Counted from the stretch's first letter, positions 24,257-36,521 are shown. The stretch: DNA of 64,000 nt from Monocercomonoides exilis (GCA_001643675.2 LSRY02000018.1:806001-870000), one strand, 5' to 3'. The notes: generated by a model not told the origin, from the sequence alone. A program made the numbers and translations.

Positions 24257-27200
24257 TCAACACATCTCTTCCTTTTCTTTTCTTTCATCGTTGCACTTCT
24301 TGCCTGCCTCTTCCTCTTCCGCTTCCTTCTCTGTGCCACTCCTCTCTTCTCTCACACAGCTCGATCCCTCAACATAGCAAATTGCATCTGACATCGTCAT
24401 CACTGCTGCACCTCCAACAAAATGCTGGAATGTCTCCCGCTTTATCTCCTCCAAGGAAGGCCGATTCCCTCCTGCCTCAGACAGACACCTCCCAATCAGC
24501 TGCTTAAGCGACGACTCAGACACTCTCGAAATATCTGGCCTCTGTCCATCTCTGATCTTCTCTCCTGCTATCACAGCTTCATACTCCCCAAATGGAATCT
24601 CCAGTGCCAGGCACTCCCACAGCATCATTCCAATCGAGAATGAAACAGACTTCTTTGTTGCTCCCATCTTCCTATTCATCAACAATTCTGGCGCCATCCA
24701 TCGCAGACATTCCTTTTTGTAATCGTTCTCATCTTCAAATGCCGATGAAGGAGGCGGTGAGTCGGTGAATCTCTCACTCATAATTGAAATGTTTGACGAA
24801 GAGGAAACAATGGTTATCGAAGACAAGGAAGATGAATCAGAATCGTCGGATGAAAGGAAATCAGAATGCATCACAATGCAGATCACCATGTGCTCAGAGA
24901 ACAACACAATGTGAGGACTCAGATTGGCCAATGATTGAAGCTTGTTTTCCATTTCATCAAAAGAGTGAAGAGCGAGATTGGCCACCCAGAACAGGATCTG
25001 GGAAGCTGTTTGCTCCCTCTCTTGGAGACTTCCGATCGCCATTTCTTTCTTCTCATTTCTTCCATGAAGCAACATAAACAACGAATCTCTCAGATCCACA
25101 ATCAGCTTCTCATGGGGTGATGAGCAGGCCATTGCATCCACCAGATTCGACATCGATGAGGTGGTTGGACACAGACTCTCCGATCGAACAAATGTTGAAT
25201 CTGAATCAGTTGTTGAAGTGGATGAAATGGAAGGTGAAGGAGTCTGCTTTCGAATTTCCTCTTCCTCATCTTCAACCTTCTTCAACATCCACTCAGGAAT
25301 ATTGTCTGAGTCTTTCCCCAATATGTATTCAGTCGATCCACTCTCAGCCAGCAAATGCTCAGATGACTCTGAATGCTGAAGGCTTTTCGCATATACCCTC
25401 TTCTTGATCCTCTCTTCATTATTCTTCTCTGCCTCTCTCTCCGCTCTCCTCCACTGCTCCTCAGGCGACATCTCCATCGTCACCATCTCGATCAGTTTCG
25501 GATCCTTTTTGACTGTGTCATTCACAATCTCTCTCAGATCTTTATTCTCATTCTTTGCTTTCCTCCATCGAACAATGAATATAATTGAAACAATCAGAAC
25601 AATCAATAAAATCACAATCAATGTTACAATCACAATCAATGCCCATGACCACTTCCCTTCTTTTCCACTTTCAACTATCCTTTCATCTCCTTTTGGTGGA
25701 GTGATGCTCGCATTTTTCAAAATAAATGAGTTTGTTGAAGATGGAGAATTTGAATTTCCAAACAAAATGCACACACTCACTTCGATTTCATCTCCACAAC
25801 TGCTGATGAGATCTTTCCCCACACGTCCTTCAACTTCTCTTTCTGACAAAAAGCCGCTTGAATCAAAATCATAATGTTCAATCTCTTTCTCTTCTCCTTT
25901 TCTCTTCACAACTGAGAATGACAGATTGCATGGAACAAGAAGCAACCCTTTGAATGTCAGCTTCATTCGATTTGTCTCTTCTTTTGCTTCCACACTCTCC
26001 AACATAGGAATGAAAAATGATGAATCCCTTTCTGAAGCAATCCCTTCAAAACTGCACCCTTCATTCAACATCCAAAGTGATGTGTTATCTTTCACTCCAT
26101 CACCTCCTTTCAAACTCATCACATTCAATGTTCCTGAGTCTGAACAGATGATGTTTCTTCTCAGCGATGGAAATCCTTCAATTGAGGGATTGTTATTCTC
26201 AAATCTTCCATCATTAACGGCCAATGCCCCTCCACTAATTGTTATTCCACCATCTGGTGAATTCGAGATTGCTGTATCTTTCATCATCACAGAACTCTTC
26301 ACAACATCCACAAGAGATCCATCCCATCTGCACATCTCTTCTTCTGCATTCAAATTCTTCTCATTTCTTTCTTTTGAGCTTCCATCAAAAACACAACTGT
26401 CCATTTTCACATGAAAACAATTCTCCAATTTCATCAATTTTCCTTTTTCTTTGTTTGAACTGACTCCACCCGTTGTGCAATTTGTCAATTGAATTGTCTT
26501 TTTCATTGAAGAACAAGATATTAATGTTTCTTCATCTCCTTCAACTGTGATATTTTCTGCATTTAATCTGTCCATATTCAATTGCCCACATTCAAAAATT
26601 TCTATAAGTGAATGAGAAACTGTTGAATTGAATATTTCAAACAAGTAAATCACAGACGGAAGTGGTGATGAAAGATGCAATGCAGATTCTTGAAGAATGA
26701 GATTTGATAATGTGCATTCCATAAGTTGTAATTCCCCTTTTTCCATATTATAAATGTGAAAAGGAATGTTTGCGAATGCTGCATTTCCTTCTTCATTTGA
26801 TTGTTTTGAGCTGAATGAACAGTTCATTATCTCAAGAATCCCTCCATCCGGAGAGATTAATGATTCATGTGAAGAGATGAAATTTGTATCAAACACAAAG
26901 TTCACTCTCAGCGATGAAACTGTTCCAGTTGTTGTTATCAAAGCATCCTTTGTTTTTTCAATGCTCGATTTCACTTCAACTTCACATAAATCTCTGTTCT
27001 TCGAACTCAAACTCATCTCTTCCAGATTTATTTCTCTTCCAATCACACTCTTTTCAACAACAATCATTTGACTAATGAAATCTGAAGTCAAATGCATCAG
27101 TCCATAGTCAATTGAATAACATGGAAGTGTATTTGTTCCGCATTGCCTCTCATCTGATCCATAAGCATTGCTCGCAATGATTGTGTCGCTCTGATGGATC

Positions 27201-30200
27201 GTTATAAATTCAATCAGATTCGTATCATCCTTATATTCACACTCATCTCTTCCATATATCGCATTAATTCGTGAATAATGATTCTCTCGAAGATCAAGTC
27301 GAAATTGCCTTTCATTGATCTGCGATGTGATGTTGAAGCATTCAATGAAAATATCATTCCCCACACTTGCTGTGTTTGCACTGAACTTCATTCCCACAAA
27401 TGTGAAATTCAAATCCCCTCTTTCCTTTGTTCCCAGATACACCCCACCTCCTTTCCCATTGGTGCAGCTGCATTGACTGACTTCGGACTTAATCATCTTC
27501 ATTGATCCTGACTTTCCCAATGTGAAAAATATTGCCCCTCCTTTTTCACTCATTTCTGCTTTGTCTTCTGTGATGTTGCTCTCATTCACAACCAAACAAA
27601 TCTTTTTCTCACTTGTAGATTCCAAAATGCTTGGTCCATTGTCACTTCTCTTCACTCCCGAAAATGATGAATTATCAATGTTGAGACTCATTTCCTCTCC
27701 TCCTTCATTTATCTTTGTTGTTAATCCAGTTCCTTTGATCAGAAGAAGACATCTTCCACTTTCATTCAACGATTCCACTCGAACATTCACAAAATGACAA
27801 GAAACTTCAGAATCATGAATAACAAAAATACTGTTTCCAACATTGCATGAATTCATTGACAAATCATTCACATCCACACTTCCGCCAATCACATCCACAA
27901 ATTCACAATTAAATCCACTGTTCACCCCAGCTTCTGGATGGAATGAACATTCAGTTATTATCAATTCACCACCTCTGTTTGAAATTATTGTTTTGGCTGA
28001 ATTGTCAAATCCTCGTGTTAATTGGAGCTGGATGTTGGACAATTCAAGATGATGATCATTTCGAATAAAATATTCCAGTTGACTTCCAATTGCCTTTTCA
28101 AAATTCAATATTGCTTTCACATTTTCTTCTCCCATCTTTACACTCTTTTTGATCTGATAATTGGACATGTTGAATGAATCTCGAATAATTGTTGGACCTG
28201 ATATCTGAATTGTTTTCTTTCCAATCTCCTTTTTCATATTTTCCATCCCTTTCCACATCGTTTGGCATGGCTCTTCCTCACTTCCACAACGCTCCACATC
28301 ATATCCTTCGGATGAGATAAATATCTCAATTGAGCTGAATGGAATCAGAAACATGAACAGATCTTTGTTTGAATGAAAATCATCACTCCCAACAAACAAT
28401 GTTTGATCATTCATCATTGATGAATAATCGAAATTGAATGAGTCATTTGTCACAGAAGAATTAAAATCCTTTCCAAAAATGAACATGTTCTTTCCATATT
28501 CTGCTTTATTCTGATCAAATATCAAATTTCCTGACAACTCAAACTTTGTATCCGCATCTGCCAAAGAAAGCATCATCCCTCCTCCTTTCCCTTCTCTTCC
28601 ACTCGTTGAGGGTGCACAGCACTTTTCAAATCTTGTTGATGAGACATACAGCTCAGAAGGATTCTCCAACAAAACTGACAGTCCTCCCCCTCCTTTTCCG
28701 TTCTCACTCACTTTGCATATCATAAATGTGCAATTCTCAACCCTTATTGTTCCTTTCGTTCCATCATCATCAGGACTCACACAAAGGCTTCCACCATTTC
28801 CTGCTCCCCTCGTGATGTTCTCAAATGAGGTGTTCTTCAATGTGATTGTTAAACTCTTCTCAATATGAATTGCTCCGCAACTCGGCAGATCACAATTTGT
28901 GATCGAGCAATTCTGAATTGTGGCTGAACTGCTTGTGGCGATCTCAATCAATCCACTCACTCCATCCGTGCCTGTCTGATTCATAATCACCTCATCCATC
29001 AGACACTCACAACTCCCATTCACAACAATCACACTTCCCACAAATCTCACTTCTCCCACACCCCCTCCACAGCTCATCCGGATAATCTCCACTTTCCCTC
29101 CACTCGCACTTACAAACGCATAATTCACAGAATTCACTCCACTCCCCATCTTTATTCCACAATCAGCAAATCTCAATGTGCCTCTTGAAGAATGAACAAA
29201 TGATAATCGCTCTCCAATCGATCTTCCCAATTCAAACAATATCCCCATCAATGTTGATGAAACACTGTTCATCACCAATGCTTCTTGTGTTTTTGTTCCT
29301 GTTCCTCCAACTTTCAATCCAACATCTTTGTTGCTCGAATCAATTTCATATGACTGTTCATCCAACTCCACTTCTTCATCAAATGAAAATGTGCTTGTCA
29401 GTCTGATCATTCTCTTTGAACTCAGATACCGATATTCACTCGCTTTTTCAATTGTTCTGCATGGGAAATCTTCATATCCACACAGTCTGAATTCACTTCC
29501 TTGTTCTCTCCCACTCACATATGCTGGCGATGAAAATGTCCGAAGAAACACAACAAGTGGAACAATCACATCTGCCTTGCCTCTTTCTCTTCCACTGAGT
29601 TCACTCAAATCTGCAACATTGATTCCAACTTCTGGATTGAATCCAAGTGAAGTGCTGTTGATGACAGCTGACAAATCCTGTGCTTCCACAAACACATTCT
29701 TCCCTCCCAATGTTGCAGCACAACCAGCAAAACTCACTGTTGTGATCTCAAAGTCAAATGAGTCATCAGCCAGATTCAGCATCACCCCTCCTCCATATCC
29801 ACTGCATTTGCACTGATTAAACGAAGTTGTCCCTCCACTGTGTGATATTGAATCTCCAATCAGAACCTTGCTTGCTGATGATAATAGTTCCACTTTGATT
29901 CCTCCTCCATTTCCATTCACACACTCACATCCTTCCATTGTTGTGTTCCACACCTCAAATGTCTCTCCTCCCTTCACACTCTTTGCCATCACCACTCCAT
30001 CTCCTTCTGTTGTCCGATTCACATTCCGAATTGTCACATTCCCCAGCAAACTCTCTCCTGATAAAGATCCTGCTGATGATGGCTCTGCGAACAGAGGTTG
30101 ACTCATTTTCATATTTTTTATCTCAACATTTCTCATCCTCAACTGAAACAGTGCCATCACAAATATCGATGCTGATATTTCTCTTCCTCCATTAACACTT

Positions 30201-32455
30201 GACAAGATCAGTACATCTTCCAATGAAAGAGTCCCACTTCCCACAGACACCACAAACACACTCGGTGAAGAATCTCTTGTCACGTTGTGATCGATTCCCA
30301 CATGTACCACCTCCAGCTGCCCGCTTGCCACAGTGAACAGAGTTGTTGAAGATGAAGAAAGTGAATTCGTCCCAATCACGCTCATGTCCTTCCCTCTCCC
30401 AACAATCGAAATCTTCTTTTCCCCAACGTTGATTGTCTTCTCTTCGCTTTGATGATTCCCGCTCAGTACTGTGATTGTCGAGCTCAGTTGTGAAATGCTT
30501 CCCCACGTGGCATATCCCACCGTTTTGCATGGAGCTGCCTCGCTCATCCCACATATGCAGCTCGAGTCATCTCCATTTTCCCCAACAAATCGATCCTTCT
30601 TTCCTTCCTTCAACCACCACTTCTTTTCAATATGTTGATACTTTAAACCACTTGTGTCATGTGCATAGCACACTCTATTCTCATCAGCATTCGTTGAATA
30701 CGATTCATAGAATGGATTGTTCGAAGACAAATAAAGATTGTGGCGATCATCAAACATCAGATCATGTCCATGTGGAGTGGAATCACTGCAAATGCAATCA
30801 TGAAAAAAGAGAAAATAACAATAAAGATTGAAACTTGGAGCTATCGGTTGATACGGTCTGAAAAAAAATCCTCCTCCCCTTGTTGATGCAGAACATGAGA
30901 AAAATTGAATATTTCTCATTTTGAATTGATTGGGAACAGTTATACAGTACATTCCTCCACCATGAGAATTTGTAACTGTGCATGAATCAAAACTGCAGTC
31001 AAACACGCACGCACTTTCCTCTCCTCCATTTTCAGTTCCAATACATCCTGCTCCTGAAACATTAAAATTGTCAAGATCAACACCTCCTCCATAACTGCTT
31101 GCTTTACAACCCTGGAATTCACATCCACTGATTCTGATACAATGTGAAATTGTGAAAATACTCATTCCTCCTCCAGCCCAATCTTGCGTTGAGCATGATT
31201 CGAATGTATTGTTCTCAATCTCAACGATTTTGATTTTCGCACATAATATTCCACCTCCACTCCAATAAGCAAAACAGTTGTTGAATGCACAATGCGATAT
31301 TGAAACAGTTGCGGATGACTGATCATACATGAAAATCGCACCACCATTTGAGGCCCCATCGGTGTGAGTATTATTTGTTCCTGATGCCTTCGATCCATTC
31401 CATTCACACCAAATGAATGTATTTTGCCCATTTGTTGAATCGTTCTGTTTCTCTGGATGTTTCTTCTTATCCTCGGTTCCAATGCATTCAACATTCCTTG
31501 TCCGGCAACATCCAATGAATGAGGAATTTGAGACAGTCAAAGAAGAAAAAGGGTTGTTAAGTGAGGGAACAATCCCACCATCATACACATCGCAGACTGA
31601 TGAGAATGAGCAGCTACTCATAAAGCATGTGGTTTGGGAAAATGAAGTGGATGAAGATAAACAATCTGAAGTCGCTGTTGAAATGTTGAAAAAAGAAAGT
31701 TTGGAGAGAGAAACAAGAGGAATAGAATGTGATGAGATGAATGGTGCTGAGGAAACACAAAAAGAAGAGAAATGAGAAGAACTCACAGAAACAACACATT
31801 TCCCAGAATATTTCCCTTCCAAGGCTTTCGTAGAAAACAGAGAAGGAAATGTCTGCAAAAATGTGGTTGAAGACGATCTGAGTGAAATGTTTGTAAACAG
31901 CCCACAACTTCCACTCAAGCGAAACGGAGATGTTTCATTCATTGGCACAACTTCGCAATCATTCAATTCAACATGGCTCCCATGTCCTGCTTTGATAATA
32001 TTTTCCCCATCATTTTGCCTCAGCCCCAATGATTCGAGTTTCATCGATGAATTATGAAGAATCAAACATCCTTCAACCTCACTTTCTCCAAAATATCTTC
32101 CTTTCCCCCATATTTTTTGCTCTTCACGATATTTTGAATAATTCGTTTTCTCATCTGGATTTCCTTCTTCTGTTCGGTTGTATCCTTCATTCAGCATTTT
32201 TATAAATTTTTTCATCCCTTTTTCGTGAATCTCAGCTTCTTTCGTTCCATCTTCATTTCCTTCGGCAAACACTTCACACATATATTTTTCATCATTTGCC
32301 TCATTTTGGAGCATATCTTCCCAAGGGTTCTTGAGATAAAAAATAATTCGTTCATTCGTTGATTTCTCTGCCTGCTCTGCCTCAGCACTTGTGGCACCAA
32401 TGCAAAGAAATTGCACACAAATTATGCTAATAAGCAAACGCATTCCTAACAACAT
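24257..32455 (-). CDS. Giant Pmp-like surface receptor with TM helix and degenerate kinase-like tail
   Basis: 2732 residues in a single exon from ATG at 32455 to TGA. Order: signal peptide (about 1-24, LLISIICVQFLCIGATSA); about 2200 extracellular residues of right-handed beta-helix, chlamydial-Pmp-like repeats (GGAI/F..C type steps such as SNGGAIFMYD and GGGMSIF); at least four CG....PC(K/R/Q/Y)(T/S) block signatures (for example CGYEDFPCRT, CGSEEEPCQT, CGTNTLPCYS); a transmembrane helix at about 2268-2292 (ALIVIVTLIVILLIVLIVSI); a basic stop-transfer RWRK; an acidic/Ser linker; and a C-terminal kinase-like region (about 2480-2700). The latter keeps the second half of the fold: RWMAPELL, SFSIGMMLWECLALEIPFGE and RCL..AGGNRPSLEEI. 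I could not find Gly-loop, VAIK, HRD or DFG motifs, so it is probably a pseudokinase. Such fusions are abundant in oxymonads (established knowledge). The role is likely surface recognition or adhesion. Confidence 0.93.
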   Translation of the reverse strand: MLLGMRLLISIICVQFLCIGATSAEAEQAEKSTNERIIFYLKNPWEDMLQNEANDEKYMCEVFAEGNEDGTKEAEIHEKGMKKFIKMLNEGYNRTEEGNPDEKTNYSKYREEQKIWGKGRYFGESEVEGCLILHNSSMKLESLGLRQNDGENIIKAGHGSHVELNDCEVVPMNETSPFRLSGSCGLFTNISLRSSSTTFLQTFPSLFSTKALEGKYSGKCVVSVSSSHFSSFCVSSAPFISSHSIPLVSLSKLSFFNISTATSDCLSSSTSFSQTTCFMSSCSFSSVCDVYDGGIVPSLNNPFSSLTVSNSSFIGCCRTRNVECIGTEDKKKHPEKQNDSTNGQNTFIWCEWNGSKASGTNNTHTDGASNGGAIFMYDQSSATVSISHCAFNNCFAYWSGGGILCAKIKIVEIENNTFESCSTQDWAGGGMSIFTISHCIRISGCEFQGCKASSYGGGVDLDNFNVSGAGCIGTENGGEESACVFDCSFDSCTVTNSHGGGMYCITVPNQFKMRNIQFFSCSASTRGGGFFFRPYQPIAPSFNLYCYFLFFHDCICSDSTPHGHDLMFDDRHNLYLSSNNPFYESYSTNADENRVCYAHDTSGLKYQHIEKKWWLKEGKKDRFVGENGDDSSCICGMSEAAPCKTVGYATWGSISQLSSTITVLSGNHQSEEKTINVGEKKISIVGRGKDMSVIGTNSLSSSSTTLFTVASGQLEVVHVGIDHNVTRDSSPSVFVVSVGSGTLSLEDVLILSSVNGGREISASIFVMALFQLRMRNVEIKNMKMSQPLFAEPSSAGSLSGESLLGNVTIRNVNRTTEGDGVVMAKSVKGGETFEVWNTTMEGCECVNGNGGGIKVELLSSASKVLIGDSISHSGGTTSFNQCKCSGYGGGVMLNLADDSFDFEITTVSFAGCAATLGGKNVFVEAQDLSAVINSTSLGFNPEVGINVADLSELSGRERGKADVIVPLVVFLRTFSSPAYVSGREQGSEFRLCGYEDFPCRTIEKASEYRYLSSKRMIRLTSTFSFDEEVELDEQSYEIDSSNKDVGLKVGGTGTKTQEALVMNSVSSTLMGILFELGRSIGERLSFVHSSRGTLRFADCGIKMGSGVNSVNYAFVSASGGKVEIIRMSCGGGVGEVRFVGSVIVVNGSCECLMDEVIMNQTGTDGVSGLIEIATSSSATIQNCSITNCDLPSCGAIHIEKSLTITLKNTSFENITRGAGNGGSLCVSPDDDGTKGTIRVENCTFMICKVSENGKGGGGLSVLLENPSELYVSSTRFEKCCAPSTSGREGKGGGMMLSLADADTKFELSGNLIFDQNKAEYGKNMFIFGKDFNSSVTNDSFNFDYSSMMNDQTLFVGSDDFHSNKDLFMFLIPFSSIEIFISSEGYDVERCGSEEEPCQTMWKGMENMKKEIGKKTIQISGPTIIRDSFNMSNYQIKKSVKMGEENVKAILNFEKAIGSQLEYFIRNDHHLELSNIQLQLTRGFDNSAKTIISNRGGELIITECSFHPEAGVNSGFNCEFVDVIGGSVDVNDLSMNSCNVGNSIFVIHDSEVSCHFVNVRVESLNESGRCLLLIKGTGLTTKINEGGEEMSLNIDNSSFSGVKRSDNGPSILESTSEKKICLVVNESNITEDKAEMSEKGGAIFFTLGKSGSMKMIKSEVSQCSCTNGKGGGVYLGTKERGDLNFTFVGMKFSANTASVGNDIFIECFNITSQINERQFRLDLRENHYSRINAIYGRDECEYKDDTNLIEFITIHQSDTIIASNAYGSDERQCGTNTLPCYSIDYGLMHLTSDFISQMIVVEKSVIGREINLEEMSLSSKNRDLCEVEVKSSIEKTKDALITTTGTVSSLRVNFVFDTNFISSHESLISPDGGILEIMNCSFSSKQSNEEGNAAFANIPFHIYNMEKGELQLMECTLSNLILQESALHLSSPLPSVIYLFEIFNSTVSHSLIEIFECGQLNMDRLNAENITVEGDEETLISCSSMKKTIQLTNCTTGGVSSNKEKGKLMKLENCFHVKMDSCVFDGSSKERNEKNLNAEEEMCRWDGSLVDVVKSSVMMKDTAISNSPDGGITISGGALAVNDGRFENNNPSIEGFPSLRRNIICSDSGTLNVMSLKGGDGVKDNTSLWMLNEGCSFEGIASERDSSFFIPMLESVEAKEETNRMKLTFKGLLLVPCNLSFSVVKRKGEEKEIEHYDFDSSGFLSEREVEGRVGKDLISSCGDEIEVSVCILFGNSNSPSSTNSFILKNASITPPKGDERIVESGKEGKWSWALIVIVTLIVILLIVLIVSIIFIVRWRKAKNENKDLREIVNDTVKKDPKLIEMVTMEMSPEEQWRRAEREAEKNNEERIKKRVYAKSLQHSESSEHLLAESGSTEYILGKDSDNIPEWMLKKVEDEEEEIRKQTPSPSISSTSTTDSDSTFVRSESLCPTTSSMSNLVDAMACSSPHEKLIVDLRDSLFMLLHGRNEKKEMAIGSLQEREQTASQILFWVANLALHSFDEMENKLQSLANLSPHIVLFSEHMVICIVMHSDFLSSDDSDSSSLSSITIVSSSSNISIMSERFTDSPPPSSAFEDENDYKKECLRWMAPELLMNRKMGATKKSVSFSIGMMLWECLALEIPFGEYEAVIAGEKIRDGQRPDISRVSESSLKQLIGRCLSEAGGNRPSLEEIKRETFQHFVGGAAVMTMSDAICYVEGSSCVREERSGTEKEAEEEEAGKKCNDERKEKEEMC

Positions 32456-33320
32456 GGATACGAATCCCCACGAAGAATGATGATTTATTTTTTTTTCCTG
32501 TATTAGTTTTTTTAATTATGGGCACAAATCAACAAAAAAAATATTTCTTTTTTTCTTTTTTTTTTGTTCTTGGAGATATTGTATTCGCTATTTATTTTTT
32601 TTTTATCAATTGTGATTGGTTTTTGATGTATTTTGATTTCTTATTTGTTCGATCCTGAGAATAATACAAAATGAATTGTTCGAAATAATTGACATTTTGA
32701 TTTTTTTGTTTTCTCATTGAGAAATGTGATGAAATTCAGCTGAGATGCAATAGAATTTTATTCAAAGCGTATGATTCAGATGAACAAATTTCTTTGAAAA
32801 CAATAGTCCGAAATTCATTTTTTTTTTTAAAACTTTCATTTGTTAAATGAGCAAAAAAGGTTTGAATGACATGAATGATGTATCGTTAATTCATATTCTT
32901 GTTTTTTGGTGTTTGCGTGATTTTTTTGAAGTTCTTTATTGTCATCATCAGATCCATTGAGTTTTATATGAAATTGATATTTGTTGATTGATATTTTGGA
33001 TGAAATGGATATTCTTGTTCAAAGAAATGGAGTTTGTTCTTTCTTTTAATTAATGGAGTGATGTGGGATATTTCATTCCTTTTTTGATTTATTTTGTGTT
33101 TTTGTCTGAAAGATACACAACTTTTATCGTTTGAGAGTTTTCAAATGGATGAAATGGCTGAAAAAGAGAGAATTTTTTGAAAGGCTTTGACATTTCAGTT
33201 ATGGATATATTTTTCATTAAATATGAGACTATCGTCTGTTTGATTTGAATATTTCATCTTTTTTCGAAATTTTTTAAATTGTGATTTCACAATCTTATTT
33301 TATCTTCATGTTCTTTTCAG
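32456..33320. other. Intergenic; 5' flank of the giant receptor gene
   Basis: About 860 bases, T-rich, between the starts of the giant minus-strand gene and the next plus-strand gene. It must hold the receptor's promoter and, probably, an unidentified first exon of the plus-strand gene. No ATG-plus-donor pair was convincing. Confidence 0.5.
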
Positions 33321-36300
33321 GGCAATGGAAGTTCAGATGCAAAAGCCAAAGGTTTTTTATTTATATTGACAGATTTCTGTTTGGTTGAAGATTTTTTTAT
33401 ATCTGGTAGAAAGGCAAAGAATAATTGAAGAACAGAGAAAGACTTTTGAAGAAAAGAGATTGTGATCAGCCTTGGAAAACAAAATGTGAAAATAATACAC
33501 AAAAGGGCATAATCATATTGAAGAACAATTATTTATTTCATGCAGTGCTTGAGGATTGTATTGAATGGTTGAGACAATTCTGAGTGGGAATGGAATTGAT
33601 GTTGATGATGATTGAAGAAGGGAACAGGCAACAGCATTGCTTGGAAGTGAAGAGATAGATAAGAGGGGAAAAAAGATCGATTTGGCAGAGAAAGAAGGAA
33701 TTGAAGAAAAAGTGAAGATATGAGTGGGTTTGTTGATTTGTGAATGCGACAAAGTTCTTCTGGAAACGAAAAGAGGAAATCATTGGACAACTGAAGTTTT
33801 TCTTCTTCAAACATCACGTTCTTTTTCTCATTGAATCTTCATCAACTCCATCAACTTGGCAAGAAAAACCTCAAATTCCTCTTCTTCTTCTTCTTCAACA
33901 GAATGCAGAAAACAACAAGAACCATTCAATCGTCCATCAGTGCCTTTTGGATACCCTCCATTTTACCCATTTCTTTTCCCTCCTCCATTTTTGCCTTCAC
34001 CTCCGCAGCAGCAGCATGCACAGCAAAATGAATCGAAGAAGACACAGAAATCTACAAACATTGAAGAAAAAGAAGAAGAAGGAGAAGAAGGAATGAGTTC
34101 ATTGAATGGAAAAGGAAAAGCTACATGTGATTTGCTGGGACAAGAGCACATTTCAAAGCAGCAGAAGAATCCAAAAGATAGGAAAGTTGACAATTCCAAA
34201 AATGATGGGACGAAACAGACAAGAAGGGAAGGCAACATCGAAGATGAATTGGTTGCAGAGCTGAAAGATGATTCAACAGAAGAAAAAGAAGACTGCGATG
34301 AAGGGGGAGGAGAAGTGAAAGAGAATGAGATTGATAAGTTTTTTCCCTGTGAAAATGAGGAAGAAACTCAAAATGAAAATGAAAATGAAATGCAACATGA
34401 GACATCAGAAAACGAGGAAGAATTTCGAGGTGAAGATGAAACAGATAGAACAAAAGAAAAAGAAGAAGAAGAAGAAGAATTCCAAGAGGGAAAACAAAAG
34501 TCAACAGAAAAGAAGACATTTGTGTTTGGATTTGACAGCCAGTTGGGAGAAAGGATGGCATTTGATGACAGACTGGAAGAGGAAAGAAGATGGAAAGAGG
34601 AGAAAGACAGGCTGGGTGAGGCAGGCACGAGTGAAGCAACAGACTTTTCACAGAAACAACAGAAACAGGGAGATTTCGATGAAAAGAGGCAGATTCCTCA
34701 ACATTCCAACAAATTTGAATCCAGAAAGAGGCAAAAAGCACCTGAAGACAGAGCCTTTGACAGAAACTCTGTGTTTTTGACATCGTATTCGCGACTTGCC
34801 TCAGCTTCGCCTTGTCTTGCCATCCCATCTGCATCTGAGAATGGCAGAGGAAAAGAAGGAAAAGAAGGGAGAAGAACAGATAATCAGGACAATAGAGATG
34901 ATATCAATCATTTTTCATCATCATCATCAGTTTCTTCTTCTTCTTCTCTCCAATCTCCCCATCTGCACAAGACACACGCATCTCCTCGCTCTTCGTTGCA
35001 TTCAGTCGAAGACCCAGTTTTGTCGATGACACTGCCTTCGCATTCAGGAAGTGAGCTTCTTCGGATGAAAGAGATGCAACAACAAACAGCTGACTCTTCC
35101 TTCACTTCCTCTTCTCCCTCCTCTTCTTCTTTCAACAGCTCTTCCATTTCGCCTCTTGAAGAAGATTCCTTTTTCAGAGCAGTCAAACATCATTCGCCTC
35201 CAGCTGATCTTTTCTTTCGCTCGCAAAAAGAGAAAGAGATCATTTCATCATCATCATCACTTCCTTCTTCTTTGGAACATCCACAAGTCCAACCTCTTTC
35301 TCAGAGATCAGCCCAATTCATTTCATCTGGTGTTGCACTTGATCATTCTGCACATTCAAACATGTTTGCGTCTTCTCCCATTGCTTTGCTGCTATCCTCC
35401 TCGATTAAAACACAGCAAAAAGCCAGTCTTTTTCCAGAAGACGACATTTCGACTCTTCTTGCAGATGGCCTTCCATCCAGATCGAATGCTGTTGGCTCGA
35501 CTGATATTTCTGATGGAGTGAGCACACCTCCTGCTTCTGCAAAAGATGACAACAATCCATCATCATCATCTTCTTCCTTCTCTTTCTCCTCTTCTTCTTT
35601 TTCTTCTTCTTCCTCTGAGAATATTCATCCGTTCATTCGGTACAGCCAAAGCACAGCCGAGCAGAGTGTTGCACAGGCACAGCAGACAGATGTGTTGGAA
35701 GACGGATGGATGCCTCTGAGCGAAAGTGCTGTGATTCGATGGAGAAAGAGAGAATGAATGGTATTTCACATGAAACCGATGAAAAGGAAGAAGAAGAAGA
35801 AAGTGATGATGACGATATTGTGTATGAGCATGCACTTGGCAGCTCTGTGGAGTTTTGTGGTTCTTCATCGCTGGCAGCGCCAGGAGCCTTTTTTGGCTCG
35901 CCTCTGAAAACACAATCGGGTTCAGGGACGAGTTCAGCGATGAGGAAGCACACAGGATGGAATGGGAGAGGAGGGGCGGGTGGAGACTGGGAAAGGGCAG
36001 AGACAAAAGGGGAGAAAGATTTTTTGCTGATTTCAGGAAAGGCGAGGATCAAGAACTCGACGAGGATTGGGAGGGAAAGAGAGAAAGAGCAAATGAATTT
36101 GAGCAGCCGAAAGAGGAACACGAAAACCAAAAGCAAAGAAAGAAGCATCAAGAAAAAGGCAAGATCTCCTTCACAGACAAAACAGGTTATTTATTTGTTC
36201 ATTTCTTTCTTTCTTTCTCTCTCTCTCTTTCAATTTTCTTTTTCTTTTTCATTTTATTTTTGAACAATTTCTTTTGAATGACAATTTTTGAATGTGTTGA

Positions 36301-36521
36301 AATGTGTATTTGTTTTTAATTCCATTCATTTATCAAATTATTTTCATTTTCCATGTTGTGCTTATTCTTTTGTGTGTTTTGTGCTCATTTGAAAGCAGAA
36401 GCAGTCTGTCTTGTCGGGTGCCTCTTTGGTGAGTGAAAAAGAGAAGCAAGAGCGCAAAATGGCGATTCTGCAGAAGATCTTGCAGCGAGCTTCTGAAGAG
36501 CAGGAGGGCAACGAGAGATAG
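33321..36521 (+). CDS. Low-complexity acidic/Ser-rich protein, multi-exon, ends uncertain
   Basis: Candidate exons: 33321-33351 (after TTTTCAG), 33902-35730, 35787-36185 and 36399-36521 (TAG). These junctions keep phase, but the first exon with the start codon was not found and the large intron 33352-33901 is unusual. The main exon encodes a Pro-rich start (FGYPPFYPFLFPPPFLPSPP), a Lys/Glu-rich middle and a Ser-rich end (SSSSSFSFSSSSFSSSSS) encoded by TCT/TCA repeats. The later exons are acidic and then basic (KSKERSIKKKARSPS, a possible nuclear localisation signal), ending in a helix (KQERKMAILQKILQRA). I do not recognise a family. Two further phase-matched coding-like pieces follow at 36610-36681 and 36833-36892 and could be the true C terminus. 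Confidence 0.6.
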
